Positions 44,156 to 53,990 of a stretch of DNA of 64,000 bases are shown here, piece after piece. The notes beneath the pieces are model-generated. The model did no database searches and was not told where the DNA came from. It was given only the letters and a program-made list of their open reading frames with translations. The position numbers were made by a program, and so were the translations under genes. The number at the start of each line of letters is the position of its first letter. The first letter of the stretch is position 1. The stretch comes from Legionellaceae bacterium UBA6148 (GTDB taxonomy: Bacteria > Pseudomonadota > Gammaproteobacteria > Legionellales > Legionellaceae), in the NCBI GenBank assembly GCA_002423125.1, contig DIUW01000032.1:1-64000 (forward strand), written 5' to 3'.

Positions 44156-44926
44156 ATGACACTCAATACAGATCCACATGAAATCACGACTCCTGCTGAT
44201 GCTGAAAAAGACTTATTTCCTGAAACATTCGAATCTCGAAATACAAAAATAGTTCTACGTAATCTCGACTGCTTCATTTACCCGATCTATAGATTGGACG
44301 AACTAACTCAGTTAATGCGAAAAAATAATATTTTTGTAGCTCGTTTCCTGGTCGATGTGAACGGTGTATTATGGTTCGCAGAAGAAGGGACTCCGAGCAA
44401 AAGTGTCCCTGCGCATTATCAGATGACAGAGGAGCATCGGAGTGTCGCTTGTTGTTTAACGGCAGGTAATATTGAATTTTCACCCGATTATCAACAGATC
44501 ATTCGAGTGAATCATAAAAGTGGTGATTTCAGGCCATCCTATAAATCACTCGCTATATTTTTTGCCATTGTTTTGAGGGCTCTTGAGGACCATTCGGTTT
44601 CTTTACCTGTTTTACTCGAGGAACCCCTAAGAGTAGAACAATTGTCGTCATCAGGTGGCATTGATCGAGTTTATAATTTCACCAGAAGTGAATTAAATGG
44701 GTTGAGTTCATCCATTAATAGCGTTAGTCCACAACCAACAGAAAAAAAATCCATTCATTGTAGTAGAGATAAACGGGAGCGCGACATCTCCGAAATCCCC
44801 GATATGCCTGACGGTTCATTGCCTCCGCCTGCAATCTGTTTCGGCAAAAATGGTATGTTTCCTCCTGCTGCTTATGAGGGCAGTAATAGCAGCAACACGC
44901 AAGTACCTTCGCTTTCTCTATCTTAA
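44156..44926 (+). CDS. protein of unknown function, candidate effector
   Basis: The 256-residue protein is not recognised as a named family. It has no signal peptide or membrane segment. About residues 30-150 look like a folded domain (CFIYPIYRLDELTQLMRKNN, WFAEEGTPSKSVPAHYQMTE, RVNHKSGDFRPSYKSLAIFF); the NHKSGDFRP motif reminds me of uncharacterised proteins of Legionella-like bacteria. The rest is Ser/Pro-rich and probably disordered. Compact domain plus disordered tail suits a type IVB substrate, but this is inference. It sits in an accessory cluster with the Nudix-like gene and the next unknown. Confidence 0.5.
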   Translation: MTLNTDPHEITTPADAEKDLFPETFESRNTKIVLRNLDCFIYPIYRLDELTQLMRKNNIFVARFLVDVNGVLWFAEEGTPSKSVPAHYQMTEEHRSVACCLTAGNIEFSPDYQQIIRVNHKSGDFRPSYKSLAIFFAIVLRALEDHSVSLPVLLEEPLRVEQLSSSGGIDRVYNFTRSELNGLSSSINSVSPQPTEKKSIHCSRDKRERDISEIPDMPDGSLPPPAICFGKNGMFPPAAYEGSNSSNTQVPSLSLS

Positions 44927-44936
44927 AGCACCTCAT

Positions 44937-45371
44937 ATGTCCGCCTTGTACAACAAGATGCATGAGGTGTTTCCCGCGCTCAAATTGGGGCAGCTCAACC
45001 CTCATCAAAATCTGATTACGGCCGTTTTAGATGCCTTACCTGCGGATGCGTCTTTTGAAACGATGCAAGATTTACTAACAGAGAAATATATCGACCAACT
45101 GCCTGAAGAGATTGGTCGTACAGTACCCGTCGATTTTTTTAAAAGCGTCGTTGATAGACGAAATGGAAGGCAAACGGTCGATAAATCCTATATCAATCAA
45201 CTGATGTGTTTTTCTGGAAATGAAACACCAAAAGACTATATTGAAGCGCTACTCAGGCTTTGTGCGCCCATTTTCGAGACGGTGTCTCGCGCATTAAGCC
45301 ATGGCGATGATGTGGAACGTTCGCTGGTTACTTTTTTTAATCGACATGCTGGCAAATCTGAATTCAATTAA
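44937..45371 (+). CDS. protein of unknown function
   Basis: About 144 residues from MSALYNKMHEVFPALK; the frame is open further upstream to 44850 but that part overlaps the previous gene and reads as hydrophobic shadow. The protein looks all-helical (TMQDLLTEKYIDQLPEEIGR, YINQLMCFSGNETPKDYIEA, LLRLCAPIFETVSRALSHGD). It starts 10 bases after the preceding unknown gene without a strong ribosome-binding site. It may be translationally coupled to that gene, or be the displaced second half of one original gene. Confidence 0.4.
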   Translation: MSALYNKMHEVFPALKLGQLNPHQNLITAVLDALPADASFETMQDLLTEKYIDQLPEEIGRTVPVDFFKSVVDRRNGRQTVDKSYINQLMCFSGNETPKDYIEALLRLCAPIFETVSRALSHGDDVERSLVTFFNRHAGKSEFN

Positions 45372-45504
45372 CTCATGGTACTGCCAACTTTGTGCGGTTC
45401 CTACCCACTACGTGGTCCAGCGATGCAAGTAGCTTCTGATCCTGCAGGGAAAAACTATATTCAGAAGCTCGCTCAATATCGGCTTTCGGACTTGGATCTT
45501 GCGT

Positions 45505-46881
45505 TCAACACTCAGGATGATTCACAGCTAATCCGCCCAATGACGTTTCTTTGTAGATGCTTTGCATGTCCATGCCGGTTTGCTTCATTGTTTTAATGAC
45601 TTTGTCGAGTGATACGTGATGCTGTCCGTCGCCAATCAGTGCCATGCGAGATGCGTTTACCGCTTTCACTGATCCCATTGCATTGCGCTCAATGCATGGA
45701 ATCTGAACAAGTCCACCGATGGGATCGCAGGTTAAGCCCAGATGGTGTTCCATGGCAATTTCAGCCGCATTTTCCACTTGATCAATTGTTCCACCTAATA
45801 CGGCTGTAATCGCCGCCGCGGCCATTGAGGAGGCAACGCCGACCTCACCTTGACAGCCTACTTCTGCACCTGAAATTGAAGCGCCTTTTTTATAAAGAAT
45901 ACCAATTGCTGCTGCAGTGAGAAAATAAGTATACACATCTTCATTAGACCACTTTTCATGCGCTGTTCGGAAATATTTCATTACTGCCGGAATAATTCCT
46001 GACGCACCGTTCGTTGGAGCGGTCACAATGCGTCCACCGGCTGCATTTTCTTCATTAACAGCCATTGCATAGAGATTTAAGTGATTCATGACGTCTGAAT
46101 TTTCGTAAATGCTCGGGATCCCTCGTTTTTCAATTAATGTTTTATACAGTTCTGGTGCCCTGCGTTTGACATTTAAACCACCCGGTAAAATGCCAGGATG
46201 ATGGCAGCCATTTTCAATGCAATCATCCATGACTTTAGCAATTTCTAATATACCCTTGTGAATGGTCTGTTCATCACGCCATGTGAGTTCGTTTTTCATC
46301 ATCAATTCAGCAATGTTGAGCTTATTTATTCTGCAATGGTCAATCAGTTGTTTTGCTGTATCAAAAGGGAAGGGCTGAGTAGATTGTTCAGGGGGTGTTA
46401 TTCCAAAGTCCTTCTCTGTTGTAATAAATCCACCACCAATGGAGTAATATACTTCGCTTACGAGTGGATTATCATCACGATCAAAGGCAGTAAATCGCAT
46501 CCCATTGGTATGTTTTGGCAGCTGGTCTTTTTGATAAAAAATAAAATCACGTTCTTCTATGAACTGAATGAGGTTGGTACCTGCGAGTAACAAGTGTTGG
46601 GTCTGAATGATCTCATGCATACGAGGGACCATCGTTTCAGGCTTCACGGTTTCGGGTGTTTTTCCTTCTAGGCCATTTAAAATGGCTTTATCTGTACCAT
46701 GCCCTTTACCGGTTAATGCTAATGATCCATATAGTTCTGTTTTAACGCGATGTGTTTTTTCAAATAAGGCATGATGTTGCAAAAAATCAATAAATGCGTT
46801 GGCCGCATACATTGGCCCACACGTGTGTGAGCTTGATGGTCCGATACCGATGGAAAAAAGATCAAATAAACTAATGCTCAT
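45505..46881 (-). CDS. sdaA: L-serine ammonia-lyase, iron-sulfur type
   Basis: About 458 residues: the N-terminal beta domain with [20 protein letters not shown], and an alpha domain holding the Fe-S cysteines in [32 protein letters not shown] and [20 protein letters not shown]. The enzyme deaminates serine to pyruvate using an oxygen-sensitive [4Fe-4S] cluster. I start at the ATG at 46881; a TTG at 46893 is less likely. It is downstream of the liu genes on the same strand, separated by a MITE. Confidence 0.95.
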   Translation of the reverse strand: MSISLFDLFSIGIGPSSSHTCGPMYAANAFIDFLQHHALFEKTHRVKTELYGSLALTGKGHGTDKAILNGLEGKTPETVKPETMVPRMHEIIQTQHLLLAGTNLIQFIEERDFIFYQKDQLPKHTNGMRFTAFDRDDNPLVSEVYYSIGGGFITTEKDFGITPPEQSTQPFPFDTAKQLIDHCRINKLNIAELMMKNELTWRDEQTIHKGILEIAKVMDDCIENGCHHPGILPGGLNVKRRAPELYKTLIEKRGIPSIYENSDVMNHLNLYAMAVNEENAAGGRIVTAPTNGASGIIPAVMKYFRTAHEKWSNEDVYTYFLTAAAIGILYKKGASISGAEVGCQGEVGVASSMAAAAITAVLGGTIDQVENAAEIAMEHHLGLTCDPIGGLVQIPCIERNAMGSVKAVNASRMALIGDGQHHVSLDKVIKTMKQTGMDMQSIYKETSLGGLAVNHPEC

Positions 46882-46936
46882 GAAATGGTCCAATGAATTG
46901 ATATAATATTAATTTTAACCCGTGTCTGATAGTATA

Positions 46937-47163
46937 TTGGAGTCTGGACAAAAATACATGCAAAAAGACGCATGCATTCTTGTCCAAATAACGTTAGCCC
47001 TTCAATACATCACAACACCTTCTATCCTATCAAGATAACTTAAGAATTAATTAGGGTTTTGAGATAATCATCTAGAAAACTCAAACCCCTAATTAATTAG
47101 GTGCTCATTTATTTGGACAACGCTGCATGCGTCTTTTTGCATGCAGCGTTGTCCAGACTCCAA
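46937..47163. mobile_element. MITE with long inverted repeats and perfect 7-bp target duplication
   Basis: The 227-bp unit starts TTGGAGTCTGGACAA and ends TTGTCCAGACTCCAA, with arms similar over about 55 bases. Perfect 7-bp duplications TAGTATA flank it (46930-46936 and 47164-47170). Each arm holds its own smaller hairpin around GCATGCGTCTTTTTGCATGC. The middle contains a palindrome CCTAATTAATTAGG. There is no coding frame. It lies between liuE and sdaA. Confidence 0.88.
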
Positions 47164-47185
47164 TAGTATAACAACCAGAGAGTGA

Positions 47186-48082
47186 TTAACAATTTCCCAG
47201 CAACGCATTTGCTGCTTTTGATTGATTTTTTCGCCCGATTGCTTTGCAAATCATATCGCCGGCTTGTACCATTTTGAAAATATCAATACCAGTTTCTAAC
47301 CCAAGCCCATGCATTAAATACAATACATCTTCAGTTGCAACATTGCCGGTTGCGCCTCGCGCATAAGGGCAACCGCCAAGGCCGGCTACTGAAGAGTCAA
47401 ATCGTGTAATGCCGCAATCCAAGGATGCGCAAATGTTCGCAATGGCTTGACCGTAAGTGTCATGAAAATGCATCGCTACATTTGAGAGCATGACCGTTGG
47501 TTTTATGGCATGAATCAACGCTTTTGTTTGTTTAGGTGTTCCTACGCCTATCGTATCACCAAGGCTGAGTTCATCGATCCCTAATTGTTGAAACTGATCA
47601 ATAACGCGTAAAACTTGTTCGGGTAAAATCGCGCCTTCATATGGACAACCCAGCACACAAGAAATATAACCACGCACTGAAATGCCATGATGTTTTGCAA
47701 TGCTGACAATGGGTTTAATGCGTTCAATGCTTTCTTGGATAGAACAGTGAATATTCCGTTGATTAAATTGCTCACTGGCTGCAGAGAACACCGCAATATG
47801 TTTTACGCCACACGCAAGTGCTACTTGCATGCCTTGTTCATTCGGCACTAATGCTGAATATTGAATTTTTTTTAGCCTATCAATGGCGCTAAAAACGGTT
47901 TGGTTATCAATGAGTTGGGGGATGGCTTTGGGTGACACAAAACTCGTGACTTCAATATGAGTCAAGCCAGTCTGACTCAGCAAATTAATCAATTGAATTT
48001 TAGTTTCTGTAGGAACAAATACAGATTCGTTTTGTAGTCCATCACGAGGACCTACTTCGATGAGGGTGACAGAAGGTTTCAT
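47186..48082 (-). CDS. liuE: hydroxymethylglutaryl-CoA lyase
   Basis: The 298-residue TIM-barrel enzyme splits HMG-CoA to acetoacetate and acetyl-CoA, the last step of leucine breakdown. It shows VGPRDGLQNE with the catalytic Arg/Asp, the HFHDTYGQAIAN metal site, and the loop signature GLGGCPYARGATGNVATEDV with the active Cys. It overlaps liuD by 4 bases and is the last gene of the liu operon. Confidence 0.95.
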   Translation of the reverse strand: MKPSVTLIEVGPRDGLQNESVFVPTETKIQLINLLSQTGLTHIEVTSFVSPKAIPQLIDNQTVFSAIDRLKKIQYSALVPNEQGMQVALACGVKHIAVFSAASEQFNQRNIHCSIQESIERIKPIVSIAKHHGISVRGYISCVLGCPYEGAILPEQVLRVIDQFQQLGIDELSLGDTIGVGTPKQTKALIHAIKPTVMLSNVAMHFHDTYGQAIANICASLDCGITRFDSSVAGLGGCPYARGATGNVATEDVLYLMHGLGLETGIDIFKMVQAGDMICKAIGRKNQSKAANALLGNC

Positions 48083-50040
48083 GAACGTTTTTCTACCGCG
48101 ATCAGCTCGCTACCTTCGCTAACCTGATCGCCAATTTTATAAAAAATGTCAGTGATAATGCCATCATTGGGTGAATGCAGTGTATGTTCCATTTTCATCG
48201 CCTCAAGTACAATGAGTGGTTCGCCCGTTTTAATCGAGTCGCCTTTCTTCTTTAAAATAGCCACGATAGTTGCTGGCATTGGCGAAGTTAGTTGTTGGTT
48301 TGCGGTGTCAAGATGTCCTGTTTTTGTCTGCCAATTAAACTGCTCAACAACAATCGCGCCTGAGTTTGTAAAAAATGTAAAACAACCGCCTTGTATATCA
48401 ACTGATGCTTGCCGCGTTTGCTGACCATCATCAATGGTTAGTATCGAATGTGTGAGTTTTGCGTGAATTGACGTTGTTCCAGTGGGGGTGGTGACCTTGA
48501 ATGAATGCTGATCAATAGGGTAAATGATCAAGGACTGTTGTTCTCCGTTTATCAGATAATGAACCGTCCAATGGCTTTTTAAATGCATCTGCCAAGCGAA
48601 TGTATCGGCTTGTAAACGGGTTTTGCATGGCGGATTTAAATTGAGGTAGTCCACGCTTGCGGCCATCAATAATCCCCAATCCATCGACGGCTTGGATAAT
48701 TGAATGGGATAATCAATTAAAAAATTGGTTGATAATTCACATGATTTAAAGCGCGGATGTTCAATAATGGCCTGTAGTAACGGTAAATTTGTTTTAATTC
48801 CACCCATCCAATAATGTTTAAGTGCTTGCTCTAAACGTTGTATTGCTTCTTGGCGTGATGCGCCAAAGGCAATCAATTTTGAAATCATGGGATCGTAATG
48901 CATTGTAATCTGAGAACCACGCTGTATCCCCGTATCGATACGTATCCCTTCGTCCGTTGGTTCTTTCAAAAAATCAATCGTGCCAGTGGATGGCATAAAT
49001 TGATGATGCGGATCTTCGGCATAAATTCGACATTCTATTGCATGACCTTGTGATTGTATTTGTTCTTGGCCGCAGGGAAGGGGTTCATTGGCAGCGATAC
49101 GCAATTGCCATTCTACGAGATCAAGGCCCGTTATCATCTCGGTGACAGGATGTTCGACCTGTAGGCGAGTATTCATTTCCATAAAATAAAACTGAGATGC
49201 ATCACTGACTAAAAACTCAATCGTTCCTGCACCGCGATAATCGATAGCGCGCGCGACTTCGATTGCGGCGTCGGCGATTTGACGATGCAATGCTGGCGGT
49301 AAATTAGGCGCGGGCGCTTCTTCGATTATTTTTTGATGTCGACGTTGAATAGAACAATCGCGTCCAAACAGATGTACTACTTGACCAAAATTGTCAGCCA
49401 TAATTTGAATTTCAACATGGCGCGGATGAGAGATGTATTTTTCAATGATCATGATGTCATCACCGAAACAGGCATTCGCTTCTCGCCGCGCACTCTCGAG
49501 TGCGTGTTTAAATTCATCCGCTGTTTCAACGGTTCGCATGCCTTTTCCACCACCACCACTCGCAGCTTTTAATAAGATTGGAAAACCAATTTTTTTGGCT
49601 TCGTGCAAGAGTGTTGCATCAGCTTGGTCATCTCCATGATAGCCTGGTGTTAGTGGGACATTGGTTTTCGCAAGCAGTTGTTTGGAGAGTTGTTTAGAGG
49701 CCATCGCCTCCATTGCCGACACCGAAGGACCGACAAAAATGATGCCCGCATCCGCACAAGCGCGCGCAAATTTTGGATTTTCAGATAAAAAACCATAACC
49801 TGGGTGGATGGCATCGACGTTTGCTTGCTTTGCAACGTCAATAATGGAGTCAATGTTTAAATAACTGGCGCGTGCATCTGGCTCACCAACACAATAAGCA
49901 CGATCGGCCAGACTGACATGCAAACTATCACGGTCGATAGTCGAATAGATGGCTACGCATTCAATGCCGAGTCGGTGCGCTGTTTTGATAATGCGGCAAG
50001 CAATTTCACCTCGGTTGGCGATTAATAATGTATTAAACAT
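48079..50040 (-). CDS. liuD: methylcrotonyl-CoA carboxylase, biotin-containing alpha subunit
   Basis: The 653 residues have a biotin carboxylase domain (ANRGEIACRIIKTAHRLGIE, the ATP-grasp loop AASGGGGKGMR, EMNTRLQVEHPVTE, then HAIECRIYAEDP), a middle domain, and a C-terminal biotinyl domain with the modified Lys in LEAMKMEHTL (about residue 616). It carboxylates biotin for the beta subunit (liuB). The setting among liuABCE genes makes methylcrotonyl-CoA the likely substrate over acetyl- or propionyl-CoA. Confidence 0.94.
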   Translation of the reverse strand: MFNTLLIANRGEIACRIIKTAHRLGIECVAIYSTIDRDSLHVSLADRAYCVGEPDARASYLNIDSIIDVAKQANVDAIHPGYGFLSENPKFARACADAGIIFVGPSVSAMEAMASKQLSKQLLAKTNVPLTPGYHGDDQADATLLHEAKKIGFPILLKAASGGGGKGMRTVETADEFKHALESARREANACFGDDIMIIEKYISHPRHVEIQIMADNFGQVVHLFGRDCSIQRRHQKIIEEAPAPNLPPALHRQIADAAIEVARAIDYRGAGTIEFLVSDASQFYFMEMNTRLQVEHPVTEMITGLDLVEWQLRIAANEPLPCGQEQIQSQGHAIECRIYAEDPHHQFMPSTGTIDFLKEPTDEGIRIDTGIQRGSQITMHYDPMISKLIAFGASRQEAIQRLEQALKHYWMGGIKTNLPLLQAIIEHPRFKSCELSTNFLIDYPIQLSKPSMDWGLLMAASVDYLNLNPPCKTRLQADTFAWQMHLKSHWTVHYLINGEQQSLIIYPIDQHSFKVTTPTGTTSIHAKLTHSILTIDDGQQTRQASVDIQGGCFTFFTNSGAIVVEQFNWQTKTGHLDTANQQLTSPMPATIVAILKKKGDSIKTGEPLIVLEAMKMEHTLHSPNDGIITDIFYKIGDQVSEGSELIAVEKRS

Positions 50041-50046
50041 GATGAC

Positions 50047-50823
50047 TTAGTCCCAGTTGGGGGTTGTTTTACTTAAAAATGCTTTTAGACCACGCTGACC
50101 TTCGGCCGATATTCGTTTTTCAGCAATGAGGGAAGAAGTCAGTATTTGCATCGCTTCATCAATGGGTTGTCCACCGACAAGACGAATCAATGCTTTCGAT
50201 GCTTTGACGGCTAACGGTGCATTATTTGCTATTTTTTCTGCAAGATCCAACGTGAAGGTTAATAATTCATTTTGTGGAACACAATGCTGTACCAGCTTGA
50301 GATCATACGCACGTTGAGCATTGATGATTTGAGCGGTCATAAATAACTCGCATGCAGCACGCTCTCCTATGGCGTTAATGACATAGGGACTGATGACCGC
50401 AGGAATAAGTCCAAATTTAACTTCAGAAAAACAAAACCGTGCAGTATCTGCTGCAATTGCAATGTCACATGCGGCGGCGAGTCCTGCACCACCACCAAAT
50501 GCCGCCCCTTGCACCATCGCAATGGTTGGTTTTGGGCACGTATAGAGGGAATGCATCATATGAGCCAATAACAGAGCATCTGCTCGATTTTCTTCCTCAT
50601 TATAATCGGCCATACGCTGCATCCACGCTATATCAGCTCCTGCTGAAAAGTGTGGTCCATTAGCCATTAAAATAATCACTGCGACGCTTGGGTTTTCACG
50701 CGCTTCTTCAAGCCTAAGCTCAAGATGTGTCAGCATGGAGTCATCAAATGCATTGTGTTTTTCTACACGATTCATGGTAATGATGAAAACTTTTCCTTGT
50801 TGTTCGCAAAGTAAATCACTCAC
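50047..50823 (-). CDS. liuC: methylglutaconyl-CoA hydratase (enoyl-CoA hydratase family)
   Basis: The 258-residue crotonase-fold enzyme has the oxyanion-hole segments HFSAGADIAWMQRM and the AAFGGGAGLAAACDIAIAAD loop, with FCFSEVKFGLIPAVISPYV. It adds water to 3-methylglutaconyl-CoA to make HMG-CoA. It lies between liuB (14 bases upstream) and liuD (6 bases downstream), which supports this over a general fatty-acid role. Confidence 0.92.
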   Translation of the reverse strand: MSDLLCEQQGKVFIITMNRVEKHNAFDDSMLTHLELRLEEARENPSVAVIILMANGPHFSAGADIAWMQRMADYNEEENRADALLLAHMMHSLYTCPKPTIAMVQGAAFGGGAGLAAACDIAIAADTARFCFSEVKFGLIPAVISPYVINAIGERAACELFMTAQIINAQRAYDLKLVQHCVPQNELLTFTLDLAEKIANNAPLAVKASKALIRLVGGQPIDEAMQILTSSLIAEKRISAEGQRGLKAFLSKTTPNWD

Positions 50824-50837
50824 GATGTTCTCCTTGA

Positions 50838-52445
50838 CTACATCCGAAACAAACCAAACTGAGTTGAGTCAATCGGTGCATTGAGCGCCGCTGATAAACT
50901 TAATCCTAACACGTTGCGCGTATCGGCTGGCGCAATAACCCCATCATCCCATAATCGAGCGCTGGCATAGTAGGGGTTGCTCTGATATTCATATTGTTCA
51001 AGTAATTCGGCTTTAAATTGTTCTTCCTGTTCCTTTGGCCAGGTTTTGCCCTGCTTTTCTTGCTTTTCACGGTTGACTTGTGCAAGGACATTAGCGGCTT
51101 GTTCACCACCCATTACGGCAATTCGTGCATTTGGCCATGACCATAAAAAACGTGGGCCATATGCGCGACCACACATGGCATAATTGCCCGCACCAAAACT
51201 TCCGCCAACGATAACCGTAAATTTAGGAACTCGTGCAGTGGCCACTGCAGTGACCATTTTCGCACCATGCTTAGCGATTCCAGCGGCTTCAGCCTTGCTA
51301 CCGACCATAAATCCAGTAATGTTTTGTAAAAAAACCAGAGGAATTTTTCGTTGAGCACAGAGTTCAATGAAGTGCGTACCTTTCAGTGCACTATCGCCGA
51401 ATAAGATACCGTTATTGGCGATAATTCCAATAGGGTAGCCGTATAAGTGTGCAAATCCGCAGATTAATGTTGTGCCATACAACGCTTTAAATTCATCAAA
51501 TTCAGAACCATCAACAATACGAGCAATGACTTCACGTATATCGAATGGTTTACGAGCATCCGTGGGAATAATGCCATTCATCTCATTGATATCATATGCA
51601 GGTTCAATGCTTTGAATCGGATGGAGAACATTCGGCTTGGTTCGGTTTAAATGGCGAACAGCTATTCGTGCAAGATGAAGGGCATGGGCGTCACTTTCAG
51701 CATAATGATCGGCAACACCGGATTGTCGGCAGTGAACATCACTGCCTCCCAATGCTTCTGCCGTGATAATTTCACCTGTAGCCGCTTTCACGAGTGGTGG
51801 GCCACCTAAAAAAATTGTTGCCTGGTTACGAACCATAATGGACTCATCTGCCATAGCGGGTACGTAAGCACCACCGGCAGTACATGATCCCATGACGACT
51901 GCAATTTGCGGAATGTTTTTGGAGGACAGCATGGCTTGATTAAAAAATATACGGCCAAAATGATCGCGATCAGGAAATACTTCATCTTGAAGAGGCAGAT
52001 AAGCGCCCCCTGAATCGACTAAGTAAATGCACGGTAATTGATTGGCTTCTGCAATTTCTTGTGCACGCAAATGTTTTTTGATCGTGAGGGGATAATATGT
52101 TCCACCTTTTACCGTAGCATCGTTGACGACGATGATGCATTCTTGATTAGAAACACGTCCAATCCCTGTGATTAAGCCCGCAGCAGGTAGATTATCATCA
52201 TAAACGTTATAGCCAGCTAATTGCGAAAATTCTAAAAAAGCGCTGCCGGGATCAATGAGTTGTTGTAACCGTTCGCGCGGTAGTAATTTTCCGTGAGCCT
52301 GATGTCGTAATCGTGCTTTTTCGTCACCACCCAGGGCAATAGTGGCAATCTCATGCTGCAGCTTGTCAAGTTGGATGTTCATGGCTGCTTGATTGGCTTT
52401 GAATTCAGGACTGTTACTATTGATTTGGGAGATTATTTTTGACAT
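50838..52445 (-). CDS. liuB: methylcrotonyl-CoA carboxylase, carboxyltransferase beta subunit
   Basis: The 535-residue protein has the two crotonase-like halves of acyl-CoA carboxyltransferases. CoA and biotin site motifs are [34 protein letters not shown], and [20 protein letters not shown] with [20 protein letters not shown]. It transfers the carboxyl group from biotin on LiuD to 3-methylcrotonyl-CoA. The subunit genes are split by liuC, the same order as in Pseudomonas liuABCDE. Confidence 0.95.
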   Translation of the reverse strand: MSKIISQINSNSPEFKANQAAMNIQLDKLQHEIATIALGGDEKARLRHQAHGKLLPRERLQQLIDPGSAFLEFSQLAGYNVYDDNLPAAGLITGIGRVSNQECIIVVNDATVKGGTYYPLTIKKHLRAQEIAEANQLPCIYLVDSGGAYLPLQDEVFPDRDHFGRIFFNQAMLSSKNIPQIAVVMGSCTAGGAYVPAMADESIMVRNQATIFLGGPPLVKAATGEIITAEALGGSDVHCRQSGVADHYAESDAHALHLARIAVRHLNRTKPNVLHPIQSIEPAYDINEMNGIIPTDARKPFDIREVIARIVDGSEFDEFKALYGTTLICGFAHLYGYPIGIIANNGILFGDSALKGTHFIELCAQRKIPLVFLQNITGFMVGSKAEAAGIAKHGAKMVTAVATARVPKFTVIVGGSFGAGNYAMCGRAYGPRFLWSWPNARIAVMGGEQAANVLAQVNREKQEKQGKTWPKEQEEQFKAELLEQYEYQSNPYYASARLWDDGVIAPADTRNVLGLSLSAALNAPIDSTQFGLFRM

Positions 52446-52454
52446 GAGGCGCGC

Positions 52455-52769
52455 CTATACAATAATAATTTTGCTAATGACAATCACCAACCAAACCATC
52501 CATGTTGCTTCAAAATAATAGGGTATGGTATGACCTTTAAGTGCACGGTATATCAAGGCTGGAATCGCGGTAATGCAAATGGGTAATAACGTTAAGATGA
52601 TAACTCCCCGGAGTATAATCCCCGCATGACTATTGCTGAATAGCGGTGCTAAGGCAAGATTGGCATGGGTATAAACGATGTCAAGATAGACCACGAGAAG
52701 GTGTGCGTATCTCGCAAATGTGACGACGATTAGGCTGAGTGCCAGATAAATTAAACCTTGTTTTAACAT
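52455..52769 (-). CDS. small membrane protein of unknown function in the liu operon
   Basis: The 104-residue protein is mostly hydrophobic with about three membrane segments (LIYLALSLIVVTFARY, IILRGVIILTLLPICIT, WMVWLVIVISKIII) and conserved-looking polar ends. I do not recognise the family. It lies between the thiolase (36 bases) and liuB (9 bases) on the same strand, so it is cotranscribed. A role in import or membrane anchoring of the pathway is only a guess. Confidence 0.6.
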   Translation of the reverse strand: MLKQGLIYLALSLIVVTFARYAHLLVVYLDIVYTHANLALAPLFSNSHAGIILRGVIILTLLPICITAIPALIYRALKGHTIPYYFEATWMVWLVIVISKIIIV

Positions 52770-52805
52770 GAGAATCCTTATTTTTTTTAAGTCTATGATC
52801 GAGTA

Positions 52806-53990
52806 TTACATCATCTCAATGGCCATTGCGACGGCTTCGCCACCACCGATGCACAGTGATGCCACTCCGCGTTTTTTTTGATGCTGTTGGAGTGCGTGAA
52901 TTAATGTGACTAAGATACGTGCTCCAGATGCGCCAATGGGATGACCCAGCGCACAAGCTCCACCATGAATGTTGACCTTTTCAACATCTAATTCTAACTC
53001 TGAAATGGCAACCATTGCCACCACGGCAAATGCTTCATTGATTTCATATAAATCGACTTGTTGTGGTGTCCATCCGGCTTTATTGAGTACTTTGTTAATG
53101 GCCGTAATGGGGGCCGTGGTAAACCAAGCGGGCTCCTGAGCAAACGTGGACTGTGCGACAATTCGAGCCAGTGGTTTTAGTCCACGTTGAGCTGCGTTTG
53201 CTGCACTCATTATGAGTAGACTTGCTGCACCATCGGCAATAGAGCTTGAGTTGGCGGCGGTAATCGTACCATTGACTTGAAAGGCGGGTTTTAAATGGGC
53301 TATCTTAAGAAGTTTGTTTTCATCGGGTGCCTCATCCAGATGGATGATATGTGTGCCTTTGCGATCGGTGATGGTCACCGGTGCAATTTCCGTTTTAAAG
53401 TAACCCGCCTTTTGCGCATCTAATGCACGTCGCATTGAACGAGCGGCAAACACATCTTGATCTTCGCGCGTGATGTTAAATTTCTTAGCCGTTTCTTCGG
53501 CAAAATAGCCCATCAGTTTTCCGCAATCATAGGCATCTTCGAGACCATCAAGAAAGAGGTGATCCTTGATTTCACCATGACCTAGGCGGTAACCGGCGCG
53601 AGCTTTACTTAATAAATACGGAGCATTGCTCATGCTTTCCATTCCACCCGCAAGGACGATGTCTGCTGAACCTGCGGCGATTAAATCACGTGCAAGCATG
53701 ACGGACTTTAAGCCCGATCCACACATTTTATTGAGTGTGCTTGCTCCAACTGAATCTGGAATTCCTGCTTTTATCGCTGCTTGTCGTGCAGGCGCTTGGC
53801 CAATGCCCGCTTGCAGAACACAACCGGTGATAATTTCATCAATATCTCGGGCATCGATGCCTGTTGCCTCGAGAACTGCACGGTGAGCGACAGCGGCGAG
53901 ATCAGGTGCTGTCAACGGTGATAAATGTCCCAAGAGCGTACCCGTTGGTGTGCGTATGCCTGCGACAATGACGATGTCATCTTGTTTCAT
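52806..53990 (-). CDS. acetyl-CoA C-acetyltransferase (thiolase)
   Basis: The 394-residue thiolase has the nucleophilic Cys in TLNKMCGSGLKSV, EINEAFAVVAMVAI, the active His in GGACALGHPIGASGARILVT, and the second Cys in SLCIGGGEA. It splits acetoacetyl-CoA to two acetyl-CoA or runs in reverse. Here it overlaps the isovaleryl-CoA dehydrogenase gene by one base and so belongs to the leucine operon, where it can finish acetoacetate use once a CoA transferase acts. Confidence 0.94.
   Translation of the reverse strand: MKQDDIVIVAGIRTPTGTLLGHLSPLTAPDLAAVAHRAVLEATGIDARDIDEIITGCVLQAGIGQAPARQAAIKAGIPDSVGASTLNKMCGSGLKSVMLARDLIAAGSADIVLAGGMESMSNAPYLLSKARAGYRLGHGEIKDHLFLDGLEDAYDCGKLMGYFAEETAKKFNITREDQDVFAARSMRRALDAQKAGYFKTEIAPVTITDRKGTHIIHLDEAPDENKLLKIAHLKPAFQVNGTITAANSSSIADGAASLLIMSAANAAQRGLKPLARIVAQSTFAQEPAWFTTAPITAINKVLNKAGWTPQQVDLYEINEAFAVVAMVAISELELDVEKVNIHGGACALGHPIGASGARILVTLIHALQQHQKKRGVASLCIGGGEAVAMAIEMM

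Noticed and set aside
45375..45596. 73-residue plus-strand frame between the unknown gene and sdaA
   Set aside because: Its second half is antisense to the end of sdaA, it has no ribosome-binding site, and the composition is not protein-like.
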